The position numbers and the translations under genes were made by a program. A stretch of DNA of 64,000 bases, taken from assembly GCF_020171985.1 (NCBI RefSeq), contig NZ_JAIVAL010000005.1:1-64000 (forward strand), written 5' to 3'. Under the pieces are notes generated by a model that saw nothing but the letters and a program-made list of their open reading frames with translations, searched no databases and was not told the origin of the DNA. Positions 9,523 to 18,032 of this stretch are shown piece by piece (positions within the stretch are counted from its first letter, which is position 1; each line of letters begins with the position of its first letter). Source of the DNA: Halobacillus halophilus (lineage in GTDB: Bacteria > Bacillota > Bacilli > Bacillales > Halobacillaceae).

Positions 9523-9955
9523 TTAATGCACTAATGCCGTGAGGAATGGCGATTTCAATGATTTATCCCCCTCGTTTCCATATCTGATCTCCCATTGTAA
9601 TGGTCTCGAGGATTTTTTGGTGAGAATAATAAACCTTCTGCCTATTCCTACATAGTATAATTCATATGACTTTTCAAGTTCTCATTTCTTACTTTCCTCC
9701 ATACTAAAGGAAGAAATTATTCACCACTCTTCACTCATTAGAAATAAACGGACTTGAATACGAGTGAACTTCTATCCTAAACGGTTTCCGATATTCACCT
9801 ATTTCCGTTTTGTAATGATTGGATTCGGATACAAAAAACGAATACTTTCCATGGCCTCAGCATTGCTGAATCTCTAATAAATATCGTGCTTTCTTTAAGT
9901 CATCCAGCTTGCAAAAATTAACTTTAAGATTTAACCTGACAATCATAAAAAATTC
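9523..9955. other. AT-rich intergenic region without a recognised gene
   Basis: About 430 nt between the divergent metK and pckA promoters. I find no frame with a ribosome site, no tRNA, no clear hairpin-plus-T-run and no similarity to the intergenic repeats elsewhere in the window. Regulatory DNA for pckA is the likeliest content. Confidence 0.5.
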
Positions 9956-9956
9956 T

Positions 9957-9970
9957 TGAAAGCATTTTCA
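9957..9970 (+). promoter_or_regulatory. Candidate cre (CcpA) site upstream of pckA
   Basis: TGAAAGCATTTTCA matches the cre consensus TGNAARCGNWWWCA at 13 of 14 positions (the central G is A). It overlaps a TTGAAA -35-like box (9956-9961) and lies about 100 nt before pckA. A TTATTA...TAATAA dyad (9971-9990) is adjacent, and an extended -10 TGTTATACT follows at 9998-10007. Glucose repression of a gluconeogenic gene would make sense; this is inference. Confidence 0.45.
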
Positions 9971-10067
9971 TTATTAGTATGGAATAATAAAACGATTGTG
10001 TTATACTAATGTTCAGATTAACACATAGCTTGGATTAAAATTCTCTTATAAAGGCGGGTAGACACAT

Positions 10068-11660
10068 ATGAGTGCCATTAATCAAATGTCAGAATTGAAT
10101 CTTTTATTAGCCCAAGACCATGTCCACCATCAATTATCGGTCCCTCAGCTAGTGGAAAGGGTTCTGGATCGCAACGAAGGAACATTGACAAATAAAGGTG
10201 CCATCCAGGCAACAACTGGTGCTTATACGGGAAGGTCTCCCAACGACAAATTTATTGTCAAGGATGACCAGTCTAACCAATTGGTGGACTGGGGCAAAGT
10301 AAATCAACCTATTGAAGACAAAGTTTTTGTGAACCTTTATCATAAAGTACTGGATTACTTGAAACATCGCAATGATTTATTTGTTTTTAAAGGATACGCA
10401 GGGGCAGATGAAAAGTTCCGCCTTCCGATTCAAGTTATTAACGAGTTTGCATGGCATAACTTATTCGCCCACCAAATGTTTATTAGACCAGACGAAGAAG
10501 AAGAGAAAAACCATGAGGCAGAATTCACGGTTATTTCTGCACCAACTTTTAAGGCGGACCCCGAAGTGGATGGAACCAACTCAGAAGCCTTTATTATGAT
10601 TTCTTTTAAGCACCGTGTAGTACTCATTGGCGGAACGGAGTATGCAGGCGAAATTAAAAAATCAATTTTTTCAGTCATGAACTACTTATTGCCTCAAAAA
10701 GACGTGCTTCCTATGCATTGTTCTGCAAACATCGGAAAAGAGGGAGATGTAGCTCTGTTTTTTGGTTTATCCGGCACAGGCAAGACCACACTGTCCGCTG
10801 ATCCTCATCGAAAATTAATCGGGGACGATGAACACGCATGGTCTAATTATGGAATCTTTAATATAGAGGGCGGTTGTTATGCAAAATGTATTAACTTATC
10901 TCAAGATAAAGAGCCCCAGATATTCAATGCGATCCACTTCGGTTCGGTTCTTGAAAACGTAGCTCTCGACAGTGAATCACATACCCCAGACTACGATGAC
11001 GTAAGCCTGACAGAAAATACAAGAGCAGCTTACCCGATTCACCATATAGATAACATCGTAGAGCCTAGCATTGCGGGGCATCCACATGCTATCATCTTTC
11101 TTACTGCGGATGCTACAGGTGTACTGCCTCCCATCAGTAAATTAACCAGAGAGCAGGCGATGTATCATTTCTTGAGTGGTTACACGAGTAAGCTTGCAGG
11201 TACCGAGCGCGGAATCACCGAACCTCAAGCTACCTTCTCAGCCTGTTTCGGATCACCTTTTCTACCTTTGCCGCCTTCTACCTATGCTGAAATGCTTGGA
11301 GAAAAGATTGAACAGTTTAATGCTGATGTTTATTTAGTTAACACTGGATGGACAGGTGGACGGTACGGAAAAGGCTCCCGAATGAAATTATCTTATACGC
11401 GTGCTATGATTCATGCAGCACTAGAAGGAGAGTTAAATTCTGTAGAGACATATACTGATCCATTCTTTGGACTCAACATTCCTATGCATTGCCCTGGCGT
11501 TCCCGACGAAGTATTGATTCCTCGAAAAACATGGGATAACCCTGAAGAATATGATCGGAATGCACAAGATCTTGCAGATAAATTCCATGAAAATTTCAAG
11601 AAATTTTCCTATGCTACGGAAGAGATTAAGCAGGCAGGCCCTTCTTATCACAGAAAATAG
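10068..11660 (+). CDS. pckA: Phosphoenolpyruvate carboxykinase (ATP)
   Basis: A 530-residue enzyme converting oxaloacetate and ATP to PEP, the entry to gluconeogenesis. The kinase-1a P-loop GLSGTGKTT (about residues 234-242), the Mg site LIGDDEHAW just after it, and the substrate motif [13 protein letters not shown] (about 46-58) are intact. The start has AAAGGCGGG about 9 nt upstream. It is transcribed alone, ending in a strong terminator shared with ytkD. A cre-like site lies upstream; in B. subtilis the gene is repressed on glucose by CcpN. Confidence 0.97.
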   Translation: MSAINQMSELNLLLAQDHVHHQLSVPQLVERVLDRNEGTLTNKGAIQATTGAYTGRSPNDKFIVKDDQSNQLVDWGKVNQPIEDKVFVNLYHKVLDYLKHRNDLFVFKGYAGADEKFRLPIQVINEFAWHNLFAHQMFIRPDEEEEKNHEAEFTVISAPTFKADPEVDGTNSEAFIMISFKHRVVLIGGTEYAGEIKKSIFSVMNYLLPQKDVLPMHCSANIGKEGDVALFFGLSGTGKTTLSADPHRKLIGDDEHAWSNYGIFNIEGGCYAKCINLSQDKEPQIFNAIHFGSVLENVALDSESHTPDYDDVSLTENTRAAYPIHHIDNIVEPSIAGHPHAIIFLTADATGVLPPISKLTREQAMYHFLSGYTSKLAGTERGITEPQATFSACFGSPFLPLPPSTYAEMLGEKIEQFNADVYLVNTGWTGGRYGKGSRMKLSYTRAMIHAALEGELNSVETYTDPFFGLNIPMHCPGVPDEVLIPRKTWDNPEEYDRNAQDLADKFHENFKKFSYATEEIKQAGPSYHRK

Positions 11661-11661
11661 T

Positions 11662-11699
11662 AAAAAAGACGTCCGGGGTTAATACCGGACGTCTTTTTT
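11662..11699. terminator. Bidirectional terminator between pckA and ytkD
   Basis: AAAAAAGACGTCCGG / CCGGACGTCTTTTTT, a 15-bp perfect stem with T runs on both strands. Confidence 0.92.
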
Positions 11700-12174
11700 A
11701 ATTTTTTTCATGATGATCTTTAATTCTATGTAAGCATAAAGGAAGAACCTCATCTTTCATCATGAAACTAAAGCGTTCGTTTGTTTTCAAATTCTTAGGA
11801 AGATGTTGAAAAATAACAGGACCATGTGTTTCAAAGTAATGCTCCTGCTTACTTAAGTCGCCTATCACAGCAACGTACACATTCTTAATCACTGTGCCGC
11901 CTTTTCCCTCTACATGATACTGACCTACATATTGTAAATCTTCGACGCAACCTCCTGTTTCTTCCATCACCTCACGAACAGCCGCTTCTTCTGCTGTTTC
12001 CCCTTCCTCAACCTTTCCGCCAGGAAACTCAAACCCTCTGTCCTTGTGCTGGGTAAGTAACCATTGGTTATTGTACCGGCATATGACCCATACATGTTTC
12101 GGAGATTTAGAGAAAGGATGATCCTCAAAGGATAATCGAACTGGGTTTTGATAAAAGTCGTTAAATGTTTTCAT
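11698..12174 (-). CDS. ytkD: Nudix hydrolase, YtkD-type nucleoside triphosphatase
   Basis: A 158-residue Nudix protein. The Nudix box GGKVEEGETAEEAAVREVMEETG (residues about 52-74) keeps the G-x5-E-x7-REV-x-EE-x-G pattern needed for Mg binding. Sequence style (SPKHVWVICRY at the N-terminus, FSFMMKDEVLP near the C-terminus) is that of B. subtilis YtkD, an (8-oxo)-dGTPase protecting against oxidative mutagenesis. The position next to pckA is also conserved in Bacillus. A single gene, convergent with pckA. Confidence 0.88.
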   Translation of the reverse strand: MKTFNDFYQNPVRLSFEDHPFSKSPKHVWVICRYNNQWLLTQHKDRGFEFPGGKVEEGETAEEAAVREVMEETGGCVEDLQYVGQYHVEGKGGTVIKNVYVAVIGDLSKQEHYFETHGPVIFQHLPKNLKTNERFSFMMKDEVLPLCLHRIKDHHEKN

Positions 12175-12275
12175 GCTAGATCAACTGCCTTTAATACTTG
12201 ATGTGGGTACTTTCTTTATTCGAACAATCCTTCACCTTTCTAAATCGTACCATAAGGATTTATAAATACAAACTA

Positions 12276-12306
12276 CTCAGAACCAAAACGTTAGGTTCTT
12301 TTTTTA
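12276..12306 (+). terminator. Orphan terminator-like hairpin
   Basis: AGAACC (12279-12284), 9-nt loop, GGTTCT (12294-12299), then seven T residues on the plus strand. No plus-strand gene lies directly upstream (pckA already has its own terminator), so it may end a short untranslated transcript or be fortuitous. Confidence 0.45.
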
Positions 12307-12422
12307 TTTCTTCCTTTTATGACGAATCAATAAACACAAAAGGATTTTTTTGGATATTTTGAAACCATGTAGACCTTATTACGTATAAAATATAAATACT
12401 TTTCAGAAAGGGAGGATCTTTC

Positions 12423-13268
12423 TTGAAATCGAAACTATTTATCCTTATAAGTACCCTGACGGCTTTTATTTTAATTAGCGGCTGTGCGAGTTCAGAAGGA
12501 GAAAAGGTGGAGGACATTTATTCTAAAGCAGCTGAAGCTAGTAAGAATCTTGAGAACTTTGCTATGAAGGTGAAATCCAAACAAATTATTGATACTGGCA
12601 TGGAAACAGGTAACGAAAACGGAAGTGAAGATTCCCTCGTCCCTGGCAGTATACCTATTGTTACTACCATAGATTCTAAAATGCAGACGGATCCTATAGC
12701 TTTCCATCAATCTGTGGAAATGATGGGACAAACTATTGAACAGTACTACACAGAAGATGGTCTATATATGACCATGCCTACAAAAGAGGGATGGTTTAAA
12801 GCACCAAAGCAAGTAGTAAAACAGCTGAACGCTATGGCTGCACAGCAGCAGAATCCGGCTTCCCAATTAGAGAACTTGAAGGACTATGCTGACGAGTTTA
12901 AACTGGAAGAAGAGGAATCCACCTACACGCTATCTTTTCATTCGGAAGGTGAGAGTGTTAAGAACCTTATAAATGATTCGTTGAATCAGATGCTGCCCAA
13001 AGAACAAGTGCCAGATGATTTAATAAAACAGATGACTGTGAATAAAGTAGAGTACACGTTTGTAGTGAATAAAGACACATATTATCCATCGTCTGTTGAC
13101 ATGGAAATGGATTTTACAGTCAATCAAAATGGAGAGAGCACCCATATGGTACAGACTTTCAGTGGGAAATATAGTGATTTCAATGAAGTTGGTAACATTT
13201 CTGTTCCTGAAGAAGTTAAATCAAACGCTAAGAAGATTGAAGGAATGGAAAGTTTATTTCAGTCCTAG
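12423..13268 (+). CDS. Lipoprotein of unknown function (DUF6612/LprG-like)
   Basis: A 281-residue secreted lipoprotein: basic N-terminus, hydrophobic segment (residues 5-18) and lipobox LISGC with Cys21. After a short acidic linker comes a beta-rich domain with alternating polar strands and phrases such as YYTEDGLYMTMP, resembling the LolA/LprG-like, DUF6612-type lipoproteins of Bacilli (family call tentative). The start is TTG, with AAGGGAGGATC 6-9 nt upstream; no better start exists. It is monogenic, with a terminator after the stop. Confidence 0.75.
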   Translation: MKSKLFILISTLTAFILISGCASSEGEKVEDIYSKAAEASKNLENFAMKVKSKQIIDTGMETGNENGSEDSLVPGSIPIVTTIDSKMQTDPIAFHQSVEMMGQTIEQYYTEDGLYMTMPTKEGWFKAPKQVVKQLNAMAAQQQNPASQLENLKDYADEFKLEEEESTYTLSFHSEGESVKNLINDSLNQMLPKEQVPDDLIKQMTVNKVEYTFVVNKDTYYPSSVDMEMDFTVNQNGESTHMVQTFSGKYSDFNEVGNISVPEEVKSNAKKIEGMESLFQS

Positions 13269-13278
13269 GCGCTCAATG

Positions 13279-13310
13279 AACCGCTCCCGTAACAGGAGCG
13301 GTTTCTTTAA
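13279..13310 (+). terminator. Terminator of the lipoprotein gene
   Basis: AACCGCTCCC / GGAGCGGTTT stem with TAACA loop region, followed by CTTTAATC. The T run is imperfect. Confidence 0.7.
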
Positions 13311-13618
13311 TCTTCTAAAATTTTCATTTGTTCAATATGTTCTCGAGTCATCTCATCTCCAAGATCATGAATCATTCGAAAAGCAGATTTCATTCCTACG
13401 TCGTAATCATCATTGTCCTGATCTTGGTGGTAAGGCATGGCAGGAATGTGCGCCCGAAAAAAAGAACGCATATCAGAGTTATATACTTCATCAAAAATTT
13501 CTCTGAGTTTAATGATTTCTTCTTCTGTAGCATATACAACAAAATCGTCATTATTGGCATCATGATTTAGGGAAATTTCCTGAGTACCCACATTAATGTA
13601 ATACTTATTTTTATTCAT
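13307..13618 (-). CDS. Conserved Bacillaceae protein, unknown function
   Basis: A 103-residue acidic cytosolic protein with MNKNKYYINVGTQEIS at the start, an AHIPAMPYHQDQDNDDYD stretch (about residues 56-73) and a helical C-terminus. Proteins of this pattern are common in Bacillaceae and sometimes labelled hydrolase without evidence. No catalytic motif is obvious; the His/Asp-rich middle could bind metal (inference). A strong GGGAGGAGGG ribosome site precedes the ATG. Confidence 0.75.
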   Translation of the reverse strand: MNKNKYYINVGTQEISLNHDANNDDFVVYATEEEIIKLREIFDEVYNSDMRSFFRAHIPAMPYHQDQDNDDYDVGMKSAFRMIHDLGDEMTREHIEQMKILED

Positions 13619-13689
13619 TATCCGCCCTCCTCCCTTTTAGTTTGAACCACTGATTGATTCTTATGAATTATTTCAGGAGAAGGTTTTCA

Positions 13690-14790
13690 TTATAAATCGA
13701 ATCTTTTGGACTTCTTAGTTACTCTCTCTAAGTATGATTCATCAACCTCTACGCCGATTCCATGATGCGATGGAACTTCTATCTCGCCATTTTCCATTTG
13801 AATACCTGGCGTAACGAGATCTTTATCAAAATATCGATCAGATCCGGATAGATCCCCTGGAATGCTGAAGTTTGGAAGAGACGCTAACGCTAAATTATGG
13901 GCTTTCGAAATGCCAGATTCAACCATCCCTCCGCACCAGACAGGGATATTTTCCTGAGCACAATAGTCATGGATTTGAATGGCTGCACTCAGACCTCCCA
14001 CCCGGCTGATCTTTATGTTGATCACTTGACAGCTCCCTAGCTGAATTGCCTGCTTAGCATCGTGAAAATTCATGACTGACTCATCAAGGCAGAGAGGCGT
14101 TTTTAAGCGTTGTTGTAATTGCTGGTGTAAGTAGAAATCCCCTGCCTTAAAGGGCTGTTCAATCATGGTTAACCCATATTCATCAAGAGTCTGAATGTGA
14201 TCCATATCTTCCTCCGTATAGGCACCATTCGCATCGATCATCAAAGGCAGATCAGGTGAGATCCGCTTAACTTGTTCAATATCTTCCCCCTCCCTGCCTT
14301 TATTAACCTTTACTTTGTACCGCTCATACCCTTTCTCTTCTAACGATTTTATACCTTCTACTGTAACGTCACTCAGACTAATGACAGCTCCCGCTTTTAC
14401 ACGTTTTCTAGTTCCACCTATCATTTGGCTCAGACTTTGACCGTTTTGTTTCCCATAAAGATCCCAAAGCGCACCTTCGACTCCAGCTTTAGCCATTGGA
14501 TGCCCCTGTATGCCAGTTACCAGATTAGGAAAATCAAACGGGTGTATAATCTTCTGAAAATCAATAGTTGGGATAATACAATCGGAAATAATGTGCCAAG
14601 CGGTCTGAACCGTTTCTGAAGTATAGAAGGGCTCAGCAAATGCCGTTACTTCTCCGTAACCCTTTCGTCCCTCTTGATCCGTGATCTCCACAATGATTAA
14701 CATTCTTTTCTTGATAACACCCTGGTGAGTGCGAAAAGGCGAACGTAATGGTAACTCGACCAAACGGAGACTTAAATAGTCAATGTTCAT
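13690..14790 (-). CDS. menC: o-Succinylbenzoate synthase
   Basis: A 366-residue enolase-superfamily enzyme that dehydrates SHCHC to o-succinylbenzoate in menaquinone synthesis. The KVKV catalytic lysine pair lies near residue 163, metal ligands are in MIDANGAY, IEQPF and CLDESV, and the opposite lysine is in NIKISRVGG. It is the low-identity Bacillus-type MenC that can also act as an N-acylamino acid racemase in relatives. It overlaps the end of menE by 11 nt, with GGAGAAGGAGAG upstream of ATG, and is last in the menF-D-H-B-E-C order. Confidence 0.93.
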   Translation of the reverse strand: MNIDYLSLRLVELPLRSPFRTHQGVIKKRMLIIVEITDQEGRKGYGEVTAFAEPFYTSETVQTAWHIISDCIIPTIDFQKIIHPFDFPNLVTGIQGHPMAKAGVEGALWDLYGKQNGQSLSQMIGGTRKRVKAGAVISLSDVTVEGIKSLEEKGYERYKVKVNKGREGEDIEQVKRISPDLPLMIDANGAYTEEDMDHIQTLDEYGLTMIEQPFKAGDFYLHQQLQQRLKTPLCLDESVMNFHDAKQAIQLGSCQVINIKISRVGGLSAAIQIHDYCAQENIPVWCGGMVESGISKAHNLALASLPNFSIPGDLSGSDRYFDKDLVTPGIQMENGEIEVPSHHGIGVEVDESYLERVTKKSKRFDL

Positions 14791-16258
14791 GATTTCTCTC
14801 CTTCTCCAATGCAGAAAACAGTTGGCGGCGCATCAGTTTATTAGAAGCATTCCTAGGTAGCTGTTCTATCTGATAAAATTCCTTAGGCACTTTAAATTTT
14901 GCTAAGCTTTTATTACAAAACTGGATTAGGTTTTCTTTATTAATTTTTCCATTATCTACTACGAGAAAAGCGACCGGCACTTCTCCCCACTTATCATCTT
15001 TCATCCCGGTTACTCCAGCTTCAATGACTCCAGGATAGCCTGTCAGCACACTTTCAATTTCAGCAGGATACACATTTTCTCCTCCTGAAATAATCATATC
15101 TTTCACTCGATCAACCACGTACAAAAACCCTTCACTGTCTTTATAACCAAGATCTCCAGTTCGGAAAAAAGTTTCTTCTCTTGAAGGGTGGTTATAATAA
15201 CCCGAAGAAACCATGGGACCTTGGACAATAATCTCACCAACTTCACCGGCGTCATTATTATCAATCCACAGTTGTGCCAGAGATAATGGCTTTCCCGCTG
15301 AACCTATTTTCTGATTGGCTGTTTCAGGCGAAAGGGTCGCTACTTGAGAAGAGGTTTCCGTCATACCATAGGTTTGAAATACTGGAATACCTTTTGCTGC
15401 CGATTCCTGAAGAAGCGGCTCTGGAACAGGACCTCCACCTAGCAGCATGCACCGAAAATGCTCTGGGTAAAATCCTTCTTGTAAGTTGTTCATCAACCGC
15501 TGCATCATAACCGTTACTACTGAAATATGAGTCACGCCATGTTCCATAATGGCTTTATTTATTATACTTTCGTCAAAGTTGTTCACTAAGTAAACCGTCA
15601 TGCCATAGATTACACTTTTCATCATGATAGAGAATCCACTAACATGAAACATTGGCAAACATAAGAGCCACTTATCTTTGTCGCCAGTACCCAGGTTTAA
15701 CGCAGAGGCAATGGCGCTGTACCAATGGTTTCCATAGGTATGCATAACAGCTTTAGGACGCCCAGTAGTTCCAGAGGTGTACATCATTGTGAAAACTTGG
15801 TCTAAGTCAATTTCTTCCCTGAAATAAGACATATCCGTTACAGTCTTCCTGCCCACTCTATCCATTCTAAACACAGGAATCACAGGTGCCTCCGCTTCAT
15901 CCAGTACTTCAAGCGCTTTTACTTCGGTCTGTTCCCCGGTTATCAAATAATGAACTTGAGCATCATTTACTTGGTAAACAAGTTCATTCGGAGTAAGCCG
16001 TATATTTAATAATACAATGGTAGCTCCCACATAACTTAATGCATGAATGCAAACAGGGAAATCGCTGCTATTCTCCGCTAAAATTGCAACGTGGTCTCCT
16101 GGTTTAATGCCTTTTTCCAGTAGAGATGCTGCCATTTCCAAGCTTTCTCTCCGTAACTCATTAAAATTCATAACCGTTCCATCAGGAGTTTCAAGCGCTA
16201 TATGATCTGGATTTAACTCATTTTGTTTATCTAACCAGTGCGGTATTTTTTCTCCCAT
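14780..16258 (-). CDS. menE: o-Succinylbenzoate-CoA ligase
   Basis: A 492-residue ANL-superfamily adenylating enzyme converting o-succinylbenzoate to its CoA thioester. Core motifs are MYTSGTTGRPKAV (phosphate loop), YGMTETSS, TGDLG and the catalytic lysine region RNASNKLMR near the C-terminus. The ribosome site is AAAGGAGAGAGG. It overlaps menC by 11 nt. Unlike the tight menF-D-H spacing, menE is separated from menB by an intrinsic terminator. Confidence 0.95.
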   Translation of the reverse strand: MGEKIPHWLDKQNELNPDHIALETPDGTVMNFNELRRESLEMAASLLEKGIKPGDHVAILAENSSDFPVCIHALSYVGATIVLLNIRLTPNELVYQVNDAQVHYLITGEQTEVKALEVLDEAEAPVIPVFRMDRVGRKTVTDMSYFREEIDLDQVFTMMYTSGTTGRPKAVMHTYGNHWYSAIASALNLGTGDKDKWLLCLPMFHVSGFSIMMKSVIYGMTVYLVNNFDESIINKAIMEHGVTHISVVTVMMQRLMNNLQEGFYPEHFRCMLLGGGPVPEPLLQESAAKGIPVFQTYGMTETSSQVATLSPETANQKIGSAGKPLSLAQLWIDNNDAGEVGEIIVQGPMVSSGYYNHPSREETFFRTGDLGYKDSEGFLYVVDRVKDMIISGGENVYPAEIESVLTGYPGVIEAGVTGMKDDKWGEVPVAFLVVDNGKINKENLIQFCNKSLAKFKVPKEFYQIEQLPRNASNKLMRRQLFSALEKERNHEH

Positions 16259-16284
16259 GATCCTCTCTCCTTTGCCACGAATTC

Positions 16285-16322
16285 AAAAAGGGGCACTCCC
16301 TTTTTGAATGGGATGCCCCTTA
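16285..16322 (-). terminator. Terminator between menB and menE
   Basis: On the minus strand AAGGGGCATCCC (loop ATTCAAAAA) GGGAGTGCCCCTT is followed by TTTTTG. It follows menB and precedes menE by only about 25 nt, so it is inside the men cluster. Confidence 0.85.
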
Positions 16323-16352
16323 CGACTAAAGCTTATTCAAATACATATACGA

Positions 16353-17171
16353 TCAAGGAAAACGAGGGAACTTATCGAATTCGGGTTTCCTTTTCTCCTT
16401 GAAGGCATCCCGGCCCTCTTTTGCTTCTTCCGTCTGATAGTACAACAACGTAGCGTCTCCGCCCATTTGCTGCAACCCAGCTAATCCATCTGTATCTGCG
16501 TTGAAAGAAGCTTTCAGGAAACGAAGAGCAGTTGGAGATTTTTCGAGCATCTCTTTACCCCATTGGACTGTTTCCGCTTCTAGATCTTCTACAGGTACTA
16601 CTGTATTAACGAGTCCCATATCTTCCGCTTCTTTTGCACTGTATTGGCGGCACAGATACCATATTTCACGAGCTTTCTTATGACCGACAATACGAGCCAG
16701 CAGACCTGCACCGTACCCAGCATCAAAGCTCCCTACTTTAGGACCTGTCTGACCAAATACAGCATTCTCAGCAGCAATGGTTAAGTCACATACAATATGT
16801 AATACGTGCCCGCCGCCAATTGCATATCCAGATACCATAGCCACTACAGGTTTTGGAATAACGCGGATTAAACGCTGCAAGTCCAGTACGTTTAAGCGCG
16901 GAATATGGTCATCACCAATGTAACCGCCGTGACCCCTTACTTTCTGATCGCCTCCGGCGCAAAAAGCCTCATCGCCAGCTCCAGCCAGGACAATTACACC
17001 AATTTTAGAGTCATCGCGAGCATAAGCAAAAGCATCGATTAGTTCATGTACCGTCTGTGGTCGGAAGGCATTCCTAACCTCTGGACGATTAATCGTTATT
17101 TTGGCAATCCCTTCAAATGTATCGTACAGAATATCTTCGTATTCGCGTTCGCGAACCCAATCAAAAGCCAT
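16353..17171 (-). CDS. menB: 1,4-Dihydroxy-2-naphthoyl-CoA synthase
   Basis: A 272-residue crotonase-fold enzyme that closes the second ring of the naphthoquinone. It shows oxyanion-hole loops [11 protein letters not shown] (about residues 71-81) and [12 protein letters not shown] (about 114-125), and the active-site region [12 protein letters not shown] (about 144-155). The N-terminal [16 protein letters not shown] is the usual MenB start. The ribosome site is AGAAGGAGGAAG. It follows menH by 66 nt and is followed by a terminator. Confidence 0.96.
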   Translation of the reverse strand: MAFDWVREREYEDILYDTFEGIAKITINRPEVRNAFRPQTVHELIDAFAYARDDSKIGVIVLAGAGDEAFCAGGDQKVRGHGGYIGDDHIPRLNVLDLQRLIRVIPKPVVAMVSGYAIGGGHVLHIVCDLTIAAENAVFGQTGPKVGSFDAGYGAGLLARIVGHKKAREIWYLCRQYSAKEAEDMGLVNTVVPVEDLEAETVQWGKEMLEKSPTALRFLKASFNADTDGLAGLQQMGGDATLLYYQTEEAKEGRDAFKEKRKPEFDKFPRFP

Positions 17172-17237
17172 ATTGACTTCCTCCTTCTACATTTAATATG
17201 AACCTGAAAAGCACAAAACGCTTACATACATTGTTAA

Positions 17238-18032
17238 TTATATCATGAAATTCTCAACAATTTTAGCAAAAACTCGTGGTTTTTCGAGATGAACCGTGTG
17301 ACCGGCCTCTGCCACCTCTACCCAATTAGCGCTTAATAACCTCTGCTCCATGTGCTGATTAATTGAGCGAAATTTTACATCTTCTTTCCCTGTGACAAGC
17401 AGCACCTCTGCCTTTACCTCCTTAAGTTGGTTCCACCAGGAAGGCTGAGAGCCTGTACCCATTCCTTCCAGGGAGTCTGCCAACCCTTCAGCGGAGTGAC
17501 TGGTGCGTTCTTCTCTCAGGGTCTTTCTGCGTTGTTCGGGAAGCTTGTTAAGAGTTTCAAATAGCGGAAGAGATTCCCAATATTTAACGAAACTTCTTAT
17601 ACCTTTACGATGTAATAAATCGGCTAATCGCTGATCCTTTGCCCGTCGTTCTATTCTTTCTAATTCTGAAGGCAGCCCGGGAGAAGCACTTTCCAGAATC
17701 AAACGACTGACTCTTCTAGGATAAATTAAAGCAAATGACAATGCCGTTCTTCCTCCAAGCGAATAACCCATGATATTTATTTCTTCAACGCCAAGTTTAT
17801 CTAAAATTAAGGATAAATCTAAACAGAACTTCTCCATGGATAAGCTTCCGACCGGACCTGTTCTTGCATGGCCGGGCAGGTCTATCTTTATAAAGCGGCA
17901 CTCTTTATTCATATAATTTAAACACTCGTCAAAAGTATGTGTACTTCCTGTAAAACCGTGCAGCAACAACCAGACAGGCCCGCTCCCAGTATCCTCTACC
18001 CAGTAACTGCGTTCTTCAGCCGTTATCAGCAT
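17238..18032 (-). CDS. menH: SHCHC synthase (MenH)
   Basis: A 264-residue alpha/beta hydrolase-fold enzyme eliminating pyruvate from SEPHCHC. It has the LLLHGFTGS oxyanion motif, nucleophile elbow MGYSLGGR (about residues 84-91), acid in VTGKEDVKF and base in EAGHTVHLEKP. The start overlaps the end of menD by 7 nt (ATGCTGA), implying coupled translation. Confidence 0.93.
   Translation of the reverse strand: MLITAEERSYWVEDTGSGPVWLLLHGFTGSTHTFDECLNYMNKECRFIKIDLPGHARTGPVGSLSMEKFCLDLSLILDKLGVEEINIMGYSLGGRTALSFALIYPRRVSRLILESASPGLPSELERIERRAKDQRLADLLHRKGIRSFVKYWESLPLFETLNKLPEQRRKTLREERTSHSAEGLADSLEGMGTGSQPSWWNQLKEVKAEVLLVTGKEDVKFRSINQHMEQRLLSANWVEVAEAGHTVHLEKPRVFAKIVENFMI

Noticed and set aside
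13096-13506. 136-codon plus frame overlapping two real genes
   Set aside because: It covers the end of the lipoprotein, its terminator and the antisense of the 103-residue gene; composition is unlike a protein.
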